From Tethya wilhelma (Eukaryota > Porifera > Demospongiae > Tethyida > Tethyidae), in contig CAXIPT010000002.1 in assembly GCA_964030475.1 (NCBI GenBank), positions 10,998,678 through 11,062,677 of the forward strand: 64,000 nt of DNA. Reading direction: 5' to 3'. Positions 1 through 13,400 of the stretch are shown here, piece by piece. How positions within the stretch are numbered: the first letter of the stretch is position 1; every line of letters starts with the position of its first letter. Under the pieces are notes generated by a model that made no database searches, was not told where the DNA came from, and worked only from the letters and a program-made list of their open reading frames with translations. Position numbers and translations under genes: made by a program.

Positions 1-956
1 CCAGAATGACCGTTTATTGCAGCACAGTGAAGAGCATTGGAACCACTCTGTAAAAAAATAGAGAGAACAAAACACTTGTAAAACGTTTTCATCTGCGTAA
101 CTGTTTATTTTCATGGGACAACTAAGAGTCAAGATATATTAAATAAATCCATGCAGACTTACTCTATCTGTGGCATTGAGTGCACACTTGCTGCTGGCAA
201 TGAGAGCATGGATTGCTGAGATGTGACCGTTCCATGCGGCCCAGTGCAGAGGGGTCCAACCATACTGTAGATGGAGAGAGAGAGAGAGGCAAGTGAACAA
301 TATTCATCGTATTAAAGTGTGAAATATTCATATCCGATTGTATGCACAGCCAGTGTTGCTGTAATCTATTGCAGACACGTACAGACTACCCACACATGGT
401 GCACTCTACACCTCTCCATTTAGAGAGCTAAATCAAGACACTGTGAATGCTATCAGTGGATTCATGAACTAGCCCAATGACTTCTACTAGTGCAATCCAC
501 ATGATTAGTCATGGTGGTCTGTAGGAGGCATTCATTCACCCATCCCTCTAACTTGCAAACACTGGCTTGTGCTTACATGTATTTATCTATTGTAAGAGTA
601 GACATACCTTATCGGACATGTTGATGTCAAATCTTCGACTAGCTAGAAGCTGCTTCACTACAGTTGTGTGTCCAAACTTGGCAGCTTTATGCATAGCACT
701 GAGACCATTCTAAAGGAGAGAGAACATACAATGGTAAATGGTTGAACTTTTGAAATACAATAGTTAGCTATACTAAAGCTAAAGATGATTCTTCACAACT
801 TACAGCATCTCTGTATACTGAGGCACCGGCCGCTAGAAGCCGTTTCACTTCGTGTGCCCGCCCCCTCTCGGCGGCGTAGAGGAGTTGCAGGCCCAGTTCA
901 GAGGGAGTGCGGTTGGTTGAGATGTAACCTTCAGGGTTGCTGATCATTCGCTCCAT
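1..956 (-). CDS. ankyrin-repeat protein, 5' part (gene continues beyond window start)
   Basis: Spliced gene with four visible exons: 804..956 (start codon, 51 codons), 608..709, 163..264 and 1..47 (cut by the window edge). The two complete internal exons are each 102 bp, phase 0, and encode one ankyrin repeat (34 residues); 'GWTPLHWAAWNGH' and 'GLSAMHKAAKFGH' are typical repeat cores. The first exon encodes a degenerate N-terminal repeat (LLYAAERGRAHEVKRLL). Donors are GTAAGT or GTATGT and acceptors end in AG. One repeat per exon is a common layout in ankyrin genes. No other domain is visible, so the partner and role cannot be named; ankyrin repeats are protein-binding scaffolds. The start is the first Met of the exon and follows a short upstream region with a TATA-like element. 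Confidence 0.88.
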
Positions 957-1422
957 GGTTTTAGTTTTACCGAGAGATTGTCTAAGTTCTCAGTTTGTAA
1001 GATTTGTTAGAATGCTAAGAGTTTGCATGCTTTGAGCAGCGCAAATCGTCGGCTTTTATACGCGCTGGCATCACGTTGACTCCGCCCACTTCACGATTGT
1101 TGTGTCTAGTCGCGCAGTACCTTGAACCTGCGATAAAACTGGAATGATGTGTTACTATAGCAGTTACCATGAGCAACTAATGGTCCTGATTTCGTATGAC
1201 AATGTCTCACAATCATTGGATGTAATTGCTGTAGGAAGCATTAGCCAATTTATAGGCTACAGCTCTATGAATGACCAGAACTGAACTGTGTGAATGTGCA
1301 TGTGGGTTCAACTTTACTCTGATGTGAAATGCTGTAATTGTGATCTGATGAACAAAGGAGTGTGTATGTGATACACCAATGTATGGCTGTACTATTGCAG
1401 TCTATTATTAGGTACATATCTG
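957..1422. promoter_or_regulatory. intergenic/promoter region of the ankyrin gene
   Basis: Space between the 3' end of TBC1D32 and the start of the ankyrin gene, both on the minus strand. A TATA-like 'ttttata' lies about 100 bp upstream of the ankyrin ATG (around 1054), and a GC box-like 'ccgccc' is near 1083. An X-box-like site (gttacc-atg-agcaac) is at 1163-1177. No coding sequence was recognised. Confidence 0.4.
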
Positions 1423-4400
1423 TCAGGTAAAGTGTTTCATTGCCTTGAGGACACACGGTCTGAACTTGTTCTCCAAACTCTGCATGAAATCAATCCAGTT
1501 GCCACATCTGAACCCCTCCAGTGCCTCCTCCTGTAGCAATGCACCCAGTCATATCACAGCGGACATCACACACAGTATAGAGTGCATGTATATTGAGTTA
1601 GCTTATACAGATTCACTGACCTTGAGGAATACCATTAGGTTTTGTTGTTGGGTATGCTGAAGTATTTTATCCTCTAAATGCTTCAAAACGGCCACACAGA
1701 AGTAGACCTGTTCAAAGTAAAACAAACAGCGCATTATTACATCAATCATCCTGTAATTCTCTCTGTACAGATTAAGCTTCACTGGAATGAACTACTGGAT
1801 CAATTTGAAAGTACATGTCCAATTGAGCCAACAATCTGGATTAATAACATGCTTGCATGATTCTTCAACACATCAGTGAACCACCAAGGCTGATGAGCCC
1901 TTTGAATACAAATAAACCCAACATTCTTTAAGCTCTTGAAAGAACGAGAGAGAAAAATTCTCACCAGTTGAAGACTTCAATCATTATATAATGTCTGATG
2001 CTAGAATGCAAAACAATACCCAGCTGCACACATATATACAAACCTGCACATGTATGCAATCAATGTGTATGTAGGTAGTGCCCGAGTCAAGGACCGAATT
2101 AAGAATTTGAAATTTTCTACCAAATGGCCAAATAAAGATGAGCATTCAGTTTTGAGTAGTTCAGTTATCTGTATAGACAAATTCCCCAGAAAGGTGCTCA
2201 TTTTCATACCAGCCGTGACTAGCAGCACAGGTGTTCCTCTACTGAGCACAGGAGATGTGCAGCATGCCTTGCATTCCCATTAAATTCTTTACAATTCCTT
2301 CAGAGGTTAATTAAAATCCTAAAGAATGGCCAGTGATGCCAAACGGCACATCCTTACATTCTTACACACACAACCATTCACTGAGGAAGTCATAACAACT
2401 GTTCCTTTAGATGCAGTGCTAACGATCAACATCCTATAAACAAAAGCAGGTGCAGAAGATGACTAGCCAGTTTCAAGATTTGTTTGCATTGCCCTCGGGC
2501 ACATGTACGAGTGTGTGGGAGGGGCTGCACCTCCACACGGCCCTGTGGAGGAGGTAGCCAGTTTGTAATTGGTGTCTTTTGAGAGTTCATTCTTTTTGTG
2601 ATGAGGAGAGACACAAGTTTACACGACCTGTTGCAATTATATTCTTAAAACTATGCAAATGATGTAGTTAACATTGATACTGAATTCTCTCCATCACAAA
2701 CTGAAACAATTGTTCCCATAGTTTCAAAAGAGGCAGTCAGGATGGATAAAGTCAACTTGTTGGGTAATTGTTCGTTCAAGGTGCACAAAACGAGGTAACA
2801 TTTAATGACATTCCAAGTGTAGGTGCGTACGAGAGTAGGTGATTGAAACAATGGTGCATACCCCACAGACAATCAGGAGACAATCTTTCAGTGTTCCCTC
2901 CCTCTGAGGTCATGAGCACTCCCACTATACGACATGCACATGCAGTTACACATATGCATGCACTGAACATGCATGTATGATGTAGAACAACTTGAAGACA
3001 TGGTAGCAATAGGGGATAAACAGTAGGCCCAACTATACATTGACATGTACAACAGGATGCAATACTAAGGAACTTGAAACTCACTCAGAAAAGACAGACA
3101 ACATGTACCATCAAAGTTAGTTAACCAATCGATTGATTGCTGGAGAGAATTAAGGAAGATGCATGTAATTACAACATTCCATTGAGGAAATTCAATAACA
3201 GTGAAACAAACTAACGCCACTCTCTGTGGCTGCACCTCTCTAGTCACATTCCTGGATTATGTCTGTAGTGAGCAAACAAGAGAGGCAAACAGTCTCAAGT
3301 TTCACTCCCAGTTTCCACTTGACTTCACAACAACCACCAGACTCTCTACAAGAGGAAAATGAATGCTCTGTATATTGTTCCCATGCGTGCAGTACATGCA
3401 GCATGCCAACCACTCAGTGGACACTAGGGAGCAAAAAATGCCATCATGGTGGTGATTTGTGAGAGAGAGGTGGGATGGTCCGCCATTAATGACCTGTTGT
3501 ATAGTGGCTATACTATACTGGCACTGTAGGAGAAGCTTCTAGAGAAAACCTCTCCATTGTGCAGTGAAGCAGAGCTGGGAGGTTGTAGTTCAACAGGTAT
3601 TCTCAGAGGAAATAGCTAATCAAAGTTAAACAGGAGCACAGGTGTGCATAACAAGAGAACAAATCAAAAAAATACATTTTTTAATCTTACAGGCGATGCG
3701 TAACATTACACAACCACCTGCAGAGAGTTTCACCTGTGGCATGCAATACCAGAACTACAGCACACAACCTGGCTAGTCCTCCTTATAGGGAGCGGCAGTA
3801 CACTGAAGGGGGGTGTCAGTGCACACATGACACATTCTATACTGACATCTTGTCCATTTAGAACACTTGTTTCATTTTATTGATGTCTTCTCTATAATCA
3901 AAAGTTCACTTCTATATCTAGACCTATAATCACACTACATGCCTTCACTTGTACTCACTAAGTCTTATAGGCTATATATGGAACCATATAGATCAGGAAA
4001 TTTTACCAGTAAACAAATTTCCCCATGAGTTGTGTGCATGCACTGTTACCTGATAATCCATTCCCAGTAGAATGCATAGGACGAGATATAGGCCAATATC
4101 TCTCCAGTCAAGGAAGTTCCAGAAACACTGACTGCACCAATGTTGACAGATCTACAATGACACAAACAATGGTATCAAACACTGCATGAAATTGACTGGA
4201 ACAATAATTATTTATTTTTATGACAATCAATATTTATTACACTGCATGTGTGTGCTTCTACAATCAGTATCACAGGTAGGTACACTGTAACTGATCGAGT
4301 ATCGGTCTCATTTTACACTCATTTAGACATCTAACCAGCCATCATTAGGAGGTCTAACCACCCAAGCTCCTGGCAATATAAACCTAATATCTCAAACTTC

Positions 4401-7400
4401 TTTCGTAGCACAAACACTGCATGCTTGCATCTCAGGAGGGATGACATTAGCAGGCACTGTGGGCAATTAGAGAATCACCCTTTAATTACACCCCGCAAAA
4501 CTAATTTGTACGTTTTGGTATTTCTGTTAACTGCAATGAAATTGTGCTTTAAAAATAGCAGCAGGATTTAGGGATAACATAAATTTAGTAACCCTTTGAA
4601 GTGCATAATTATGTATCACGTACTCCCTGGGAGATATGGCCTGACACATACAGCTGGTGTTAATTACTGTGGAGGGAGGTTTTGTAAAATACCTGAGAAG
4701 GGTTGTACCCCGACATTCTGAAGGCTGATGACACAAGAGGCACTTCAGACTGTGTATTGAAGTGTGTATGGAGAGGAGAGAGAGGGAGAGAGAGAGAGAG
4801 AGAGAGAGGAGTAATGCTATTAGCCATGGTTCACATAAATCACAAAGAACAAGATATCATAACAAGTGATACTGATCATTCCACCTGGACATCAAAACAC
4901 CACGACAGTGTCCACACTCCTAGAGACAGCCATCGGCACATCACTGCGTGCCATGATGGTCAGTCACAGGGAGGAGTGGCTGCTCGGCTTACAGGGTCAG
5001 AGGTCAAAACATATTTTATACCTACCTGTAGTATGAGTTCGACGTGATGTCCAATGACTGAGACGATGGGGGGCACCCCACTGGTGGCCACCTCGAGGGG
5101 GAGCAGCAACTGGAGGGGGTGGATGAGAGATACCATCAATAATGGCACATTAATCAATGATTGAACAACAGTTTGTTTAAAAATCACAGCTATAATTGTC
5201 CAGTTTGATTTTAAACTGGAGTGTTTATTTGATAGCAACTCTCAATGTGTTTTGTGCAAGGGCCAGACAGCAACCAGGTTCACAGCACGTTACCACCAAC
5301 AGACAAACAAAGTGCAGACTGTCCCGGCCTTTGATCTCTAACCACAGAGCCAACCACAGAGCTCATTAGAGACCACAAGAATGAGCAAAGTCATTAGGGA
5401 ATGCTCAATCTACAAGCTCCTCAGGCTACTTCGTACTGCTCCCTACAGTTCACTGCAGAGGTTGTGTCCTGAACTAGAAGTGCTTTGTGGTGAGAGTTTG
5501 TTATTTTTAATTAACCACTAGTCATATCAAACACCTGCGTTGCCTTGGTTACACCTGCAAACAAATGGGCCACGTCAATTAAAGTACATTAGTTTAGCAA
5601 TTAGCAACTCATGCACCGTCCTTGTTCAACCAACTGCCACTGCTGTGATGACAGATAACTCTGTGAGAACCAGCTGGCTAATGGAGTACCTTTTGCTGTA
5701 AGAGAGAAAGGCCAGTGAATATGTTTGGGTGTACAGGTGTATGCAATGAAAGGTCAATGCAACTGGGCTGAAATGAGCTCTTTCAAATCGGGATTCATAT
5801 GAAGTAGCTAAGAACTAACTGGATGGTACAAGTATAGATTGGGATACAATAAATAGACATCAAAATGTACGACGTACATTGTTCAGATAATTTGTGGATA
5901 AAAATTTTTAATTAATAAAGAATTCAAAATGAATACTCACGTTAACCCATACACAAACCAATGAACAATCACTATAATATTATAGATCCAATGGAATATC
6001 CTGGTTAAAGAAAACCTCAATAAAAGATAAACTTTAATCTTTGGCAATGCAGTCACCCAATTTTACCACATGTTACTAAGTGACATGCTATCAAATGGCA
6101 ACAAACCAGTGCACATGCAATTTATGTGAAATCAATTTACTCTAATATCGTTCCAGTTGTAATTATAGTGTGATTGAAGAATTCCCACTATTTCTGCTAC
6201 ATGTTTTGGAGAAGGAGGCAGAGACACACAACACAAATACTGTCGCATGGAGTCGCACTAGTTACGTAAGATAAGATCACGAAATCACAGCATGGACCAT
6301 GTTTGGAAGGAGAGAGGGCAATTAGGGAAGAACGCAATACAAGGCTCCTACGCTAGGTCTCCACAAAGAGAGACAGAGGTCTTTTCATCTTTCATTGAAG
6401 TCTGATGAAAAGAATCTACAGCCAAGCTTTATTTGGAAGGAGCATTATTGGAGAAAGACACAGCTAAGTTCAATCCACCGTCCCAGAAACACAGTGCAGC
6501 CTTCACAGTTGATGATAACAACTACCGTATAAGCAGTGTGTAGTGTTTCCAATAAAAGACATACAATTTCATGCATCGTTGAGCCCGCCTGCCAGAGTCC
6601 AGAGAACAGGTCAATTAGAAGAATATGTTTCAGTGGTAGCAACTCAGATCAGAGTGATAGCAATGACATAACAATGGCCAGAGCATTAGTTATTCATTAT
6701 TGCCACATGTCCAATTATTACGCAATGCAACATGACTTGTGAAATCTTATCCCCTTAATATTGATAGCTAGATGTCAGACTAGTAATAAAACAAAACTAG
6801 GTGGGTGGTGTGAAGGCCTGTAAAAGAAGCTAACCACCTCTAACTCACCGAGAGATGGAGTCTGGCTGGCCACACATAACTTGAAGAAACAGAAGAAGTG
6901 AAGTTCTTGAGGAACTCCCAACAGCTCTCTCCAGAGCCTCTGGCCAGGAGGTAGAGGGAGGAGACAAACCAGTCAAAACCAGGGTAACTACCATTCATGG
7001 ATGCTGCAGGAGGAACAGTGTGTGTGTGTATGTGTGTGTGTTTATATGCATTATTACCACAAATTAAATGTACAAACACACAGCCTGGTGCAGGTGTGTA
7101 TGATGAACATGTCTGTGTGTGTGTGTTTACAGTTGAGATATAAGGATCACTTGTCACGACAAAACACTAGTGAACCCAATACCACAACACACACAGCGAT
7201 GTACAACAACATTAACACACACACACACAATGTCTCAACACTTAGCCACAAAGGGGTTAATAATTCATACCACGGATGGTTCTAGTAGCAGCTATAGACC
7301 CCCTCCCAAGACTTGGAACAGATGCGAATAATTCTTAGAATTAGTGAACCTGAAAATTTTGAAACTTGTGGTTCGATAGCAATTAATAGCAACATGTGAT

Positions 7401-10400
7401 GGTTTAAAAATAGATACAAATTTTGAGCAAAGGATCAAATCAAAGATATTGAAATCTCACCCCGTGGGCTATTATACTGGAACAAAACATCATGTATGCC
7501 TATGCCACACAGTCACTGTGAGTGTTTTCTAAACCAAGCCACTGTTGGTGTCAGATTACAATGGGTCGTGGAAGCCAGCTTACACCAGGTGGTGAGAGAG
7601 TACTAGCAGGTCATTAAGCTTCAGGGGGTTCACTAACTAGATTAATAATAGCGTTCAATGTCTCTCTGTCTCTCTTTCAGCCTGCCCGACATGGCAACAG
7701 TCAAAGCAAGAGTTCGTGGAATTCCAGGAGAGAGAAAGAGTCAGACGGCATGGTGGATTTCTTCCATTGAAGGTTTGGTAAACAGGTGTCCATTTTTGGA
7801 GCAGACTCCCCGAGACATAAACACCATCTGTGTCTGCTCTACGTCACACGCACACACAAACACACATACCTCAGAGCTAAACAATGGATCAATGGATTGG
7901 TAGAACTTGGAAACTTTTAAATACTAACTGTTAACACCTCAACACTAAACCACAGCTGGTAAAGACACACACACACCTAGTTCCTGGCTCTGCTTGGGGT
8001 GCTGCTGAACTAAGAGAAGTTTCTTTGTCTTTGAGAGAACATCGGCTAGTCCAGAGTGGTGGGGGGAGGCGGGGCCTGAGGGGGCCAATACACCTAATGC
8101 CTGACCATATCTGGGGGGTTGAAATGATAGTAAGATGGTGACACAGATCTCCATGGAGACGTAATGGCTATCCAGGCTAATACACCGTGTAGTGTGTGCA
8201 ACAAAAGGAGGTGGATGTAATTGCTCTTACCTAACGACCATTTTGATTCCCAGTTCGTCCATCCTGGAGAGTCGCTCCTGAGAAGCTGATGTCAGTTTAG
8301 ATTTGCTGCTGGGTTTTGAGAGGCTCCCTGGAAAGAGCGCCGCCTCCTCCTGTCTCTCCCTGAGGGCGGACTGGACCAGCAGCTGCCACAACACTGCAGG
8401 GAGGTGGGCGGGACAGCCAACTATGACATCACTATAGTAACCAAACAACTAGCAGACGATACAATTGACTGGCGGAGGTGATATTTAATTGATAAAGACT
8501 TAAAATGCTAAACCCACATAGTACACCTGGCTATTTTGGCGGGGACTAAATTGGCAACCCCCTAAATCATAATGTAATTAGTCCGCCCGCATCCATTACA
8601 GGCTCAATGGTGTAGAAAGGTTAAGTATTAATATTGAATGTGCCAATCCAGCAAACATATTTTCTCTACAGAGTACAAGACATGGAGTGGGTGAGTAGAG
8701 AGTGGCTCACATTCATTGGAGAGGAGGGTGGTCTGTTTGAGCAAGGCACAGAATGAGTGCCTGACTCGAGCCAACCAGTCAGCACTGGAGAGAGAGGAGG
8801 AGTCATTGAGGAGGGCCTGGAGATCCCTGTCTGATGCTGAGAGAGGGAGGGAGNGGCGGGGCCTGGTAGACGGAGGGAGGGGGGAAACTGGAGAACATCG
8901 GCCAAGAGTACTCCTCAGTCACCTGAATGCACACATTGAATCAACAATACTGGTTTAATATTGACAGAGCTCTAAGACAACAGTCCCAAGAGTCAGCCCC
9001 TTACATCTGTGAGATAATGAGGGGGGAGTTTCCTCTCGTTAGGACCACCAATGAAATAGCAGGAGACAAGTATCCTGTTCCGCTCCATTGAGCAATCATC
9101 AATAATGATGATGTCATCCTGTGAGTGGGGGTTGGCCTGCAGGGAGAGGAGGACCTCGCTGATGGAGAGCCGGCCATCCAGGAAGAGGTAGGAGTCCAGA
9201 GAGGTGACCAGGGCACTCAGCATCCTAGGGGGAGACAGCAGAGGGGTGAGGGTATTCAACAACACACTAACTTAGTACTGCCATCTATGGTAAGAACTGT
9301 TGAGCCTTAGAGAAGACGGGCCTGGGAGTGACTCAGTGCTCACAACACACAAACACACAAACACACAAACACAGAAAGAAGTATGCAATTTTTTACTTTT
9401 TTTTATTGTTTGTTGCAGACACTGTGTTAGAGTGCCTTCCAAAAAATTAACTTTTTTGCGTACAAGAAAGAGGGGGTGGTGTACAACCTACATACACTAG
9501 GTCATTTATATGGACACAACTGTACGATATACTTGTGGGTTTCACAACTCATGAATATCATTATACCAGAGGGGGAATGTAAAGGAGCTCTCCACAACTC
9601 AGTAAGCAGCCAAACCAGGGTCTGTTTGAACCCACCCTAATATGTACGCACCTAGAGGACCTCAGGGACACAGCAGGTTTGACTGCCATTTAACGTGCTG
9701 AGCTGGCACTTTGATAAGACCTCTATATTAACATTCCAGGTAAGTGACCCTACATTACATGGTTCTAAGACATCAATGTACCTCAAGCCAAAGAGATGGG
9801 ACTCTTGGAAGTTGAACAGCACCCTCCTCTTTGGCTCAGAGTCAACCAAAACAAGTCTGTCCAGTAAGTCCTGAAATAACACAAGAATCATTAATACTTC
9901 ATTGAGTCGTCTTGGACAGGAAAGCTAGAATCAACGTTTCTCACTATCACAATGTATCCATGTTGAACTTACAAACAATGTTGCTACGGTAACTGATGAC
10001 TGTGGTTTATGGGGAGTGGTCTTGTTGAGGATCTCGTAAAGTGCAGAATAAGAAGAGAAGACATTCAATAGATTAATCATTGCCTGTAGAAAGGGGCATG
10101 GCATCAATGGATGGTTACTATGACAACCACAGCACATACCTTGTGGGAGACCCTGTCAATGGGATCAAGGGGGTGTGTCCGTGGTACAGTGAGCCGATAG
10201 TCCTCCTCTCCCCCATCCAGGATCCTCCACAACTCCTGCACCAACATCGAGAGGAAGCCTGGGCCAGAGACACACATTATTGACTTATTACATTGACGAC
10301 CTTTACCATCTTCTTGAGGACCGACTTACAACATACTTTATAGCAGGAAATTTTTGCTGCTCCAAATTTTCACGGTATTAGTCATTTCAATGAGAAGAAA

Positions 10401-13400
10401 AAATTTTTCACGATTCAAATTTTCGCAAAACATTGATCGTGAAAAACTGTAAGCATTATTACGAGTGCACGTGTTTAAATTTTCGCAGTTCTTTTCTTTT
10501 GCAATCAGATCATGACCGTGAAAATTGCGAAAATTTTGAACCGTACGAAAATTTCCCACTATACAGTACATGCGGTGACATCATCTAGACTACAGACACT
10601 GTCTCAAAACAACCTACCACAGTTGCTGAGCTCCACGATGCCAGCTGGTGTGGAGGCCATACACCCGTATCCAAACTTCTCATACTTGCTTACCTACATA
10701 CACATGTATAGCTAGCTCACAGGAAAGAAATGATGTCATTATGACATAATCAAACAACACACACCTGTAGTTTGAGCTTGTATCTGCGGTGCATGTATTG
10801 AGTGCACTTCCCCATCAGTCCAGACTGCTGGAGGAGGAGCACTCCCTGAAGGGGGGGGGGGGGCACAACTAGTTATGGTGAAAATTTCCCAAACTACAGT
10901 ATTATAATTACACCGTGTAGCACAAACTATTGGCAGGAATAAAATTTGTCAGATTGTCAAAAATTTCACGATTGGCAGATTTTACTTTGGCAATAGCACA
11001 CACAGCAATACAATGTATTTTGTATGTGCTGTGCAAAAATGACTGTTCGTGGATTTAATATTGGCAGTCATCATCACCCCCCCCTGAAGTGATTGGTGGC
11101 AGTGATAGAGTGATACTGGTCTCTCTCTGTGAGAGTAGTGTTCTGTGGACTCTCACCTTTGGTGTTCCTGCAAAGTTGAGGAGGTTATCCAGAAGTGATT
11201 CCTCTAGTGAGAAGCTCCGAGGGTCCGCCTGGAACAACCCCTCCCCCTCTCCACTGACACTCCCACCACTAGTGGCACTCTCTCCAAGCTGAGCAGAGAA
11301 AAAACATTCATATAATCCTAGATGATAGACATAATTATTGGCAAATTGGAAGTTTTTTGTCCAATAAATCCAATTGTCATTTGTTAAGAGTTAGCACCAG
11401 CAATATCATCATCCAGCACGCCCCGCCCACCCCTCACCTTGCTGTGTGTTACTGCAATGTGTCGGTGAAGGTGGTATGGCTCCAGACAGACCAGACCCTC
11501 TCCGGTGTTGTAGAGCTGACGGCAGACAAACAGCCACACACTGGTGACCTCCGGGGACACAGAGGGAGAGGGATGGGAGGAGAGGGAGTGGATCACAAAC
11601 TCAGCTATCGTGTGGAGGGGGGAACCCCTGTCAATCAAAAGAGAAATAAGTCAGTGCTTCACAGTCTTTTACCACAAATATCATAATTAATACGTACGTA
11701 CACACTCTGACTGGTGGTTTGAAATGTGGTAAATCATCTAACAATAATATTAGAAATTTGGGAGACTGTGTGGTCACTTGTATTGTGCAGTATAAGCTCC
11801 TTATTCACCATCTCCAGTTTAGTTGGAGCAGCTAGCTAGCTAGCTCACCCGGTGGCAGTGTCTCCATCTTGTGATCCCTTCAGGAGCTGAGCTCTTCCCT
11901 GGTCAGTGGAGGCCATGATGGCCACCACATCTCCCATCAGCGCCAGCACCTCATCACTCACTGGAGCACCCTGGGGAGAGGGGGGGAGGGGGATTAGTTA
12001 TCAGAAATCTTTAGCACTACATTTGGCCTCTTGTGTGTGTGTGCCCCCTCCAATATCTATATTTTATGTATTTGCTAGCCTAAGATATTAAGATTATTTG
12101 ACCCACCTCTTTGGTTGTCATGGCAACCTTCAGTGGTGCAATTAGCTCAGAGATAAAGTCATCCTAGAGAGATAATGTCATTAACATCATTAACACCAGG
12201 GGCAGACCTACATTAGTCCTCTTACGTTGCACAGAATCTGCTGACATTGCGCATTGCCTGATGCTATCTCATTGAAGAGATGGACAATGATTGAGATGGG
12301 GTCAAACGTCCTTTTATCGGCTTTCTTACTCCTAGCCACACCCACCACACTGATTCGATAAAGAAGGCGGAGCAATGCAACAAGAAGATCAGCCACACCC
12401 ACTGACTCTGCCGAGAGAGAGAGAGAATCATTTACATAATAGTAAGTAGACTAGTCACCAGGAGCGCATCACACACACACACAGTGGTAGTACCTCCGGT
12501 GTCGGTGGTGGTGAGGGGGAAGAGTTCCCTGCCCCTTTGATAAAGAAGGACCCTCTCCAGGAAGCACACGGAATGGATGAAATGAACATATTCCAGAGTC
12601 TTCTCGTTGTAAAACTCTGGGGAGGTGGGTGTGGCACTTCCTGTCTGGTGGGTGGAGCTTCTACAGAACTTCATCACTTGAGATAGCACTCCCCACAGCT
12701 ACAAAAACACACTCATTACTAAGAGGTCAGAGTTCACGGTCTTAGCTTACAATGATAGGCTTGCTCTTGAGGAAGTCCAGTACAAAGGTCCGACTGTACT
12801 GACCATGCTGTACATGTGTGAAGGCATACAGAGGGGGTAATTAGATTGCTCCTTTATTAGCTAATTATTATGAAGGGAAAACTCTTGAAGAAATCTCTGG
12901 GAAATTAAGTACAAATTAGTGGTTGCATGAATGAGTGTGTGAACTGTGCAGTTAAAGAAGTCCCATCACCGTGTGTGAGCACTGTGCTCAGTGCGAGCAG
13001 TGTGCTTACCATCCATTTAGCGAACCACACAGCCTTTGGGTCTACGAGTGAGAGGAGGTGGGCGGGGCCTAGCAGGGAGGGGTTGAGGTAGGAGAGAGAG
13101 AGGAGGACGAAGGTGCTCCCGATGAGTTCCTCCACAACCCTCTCGTTGTAGCGCAGCCAGTAGCCAGGCACATTCTGCTGGATGTAGTTCAACAGACGAA
13201 ACTGTACAGAGAAAGAGATACTCATGATTATATACATAAAGTAGCTACACGTGACACAGTTGTAACACAAACATGATGCAGTTATAACTCAAACATGATG
13301 CAATTATAACTCACACGTGACACAGTTGTAACACAAACATGGTGCAGTTAAACTCACACATGAAGCAGGTAAGAAGCAGTTACACAATAAGAACAACCAC

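Noticed and set aside
7658..7903. Possible exon near 7680-7800 in a TBC1D32 intron
   Set aside because: Flanking exons join in phase without it and the minus-strand translation does not resemble the family.
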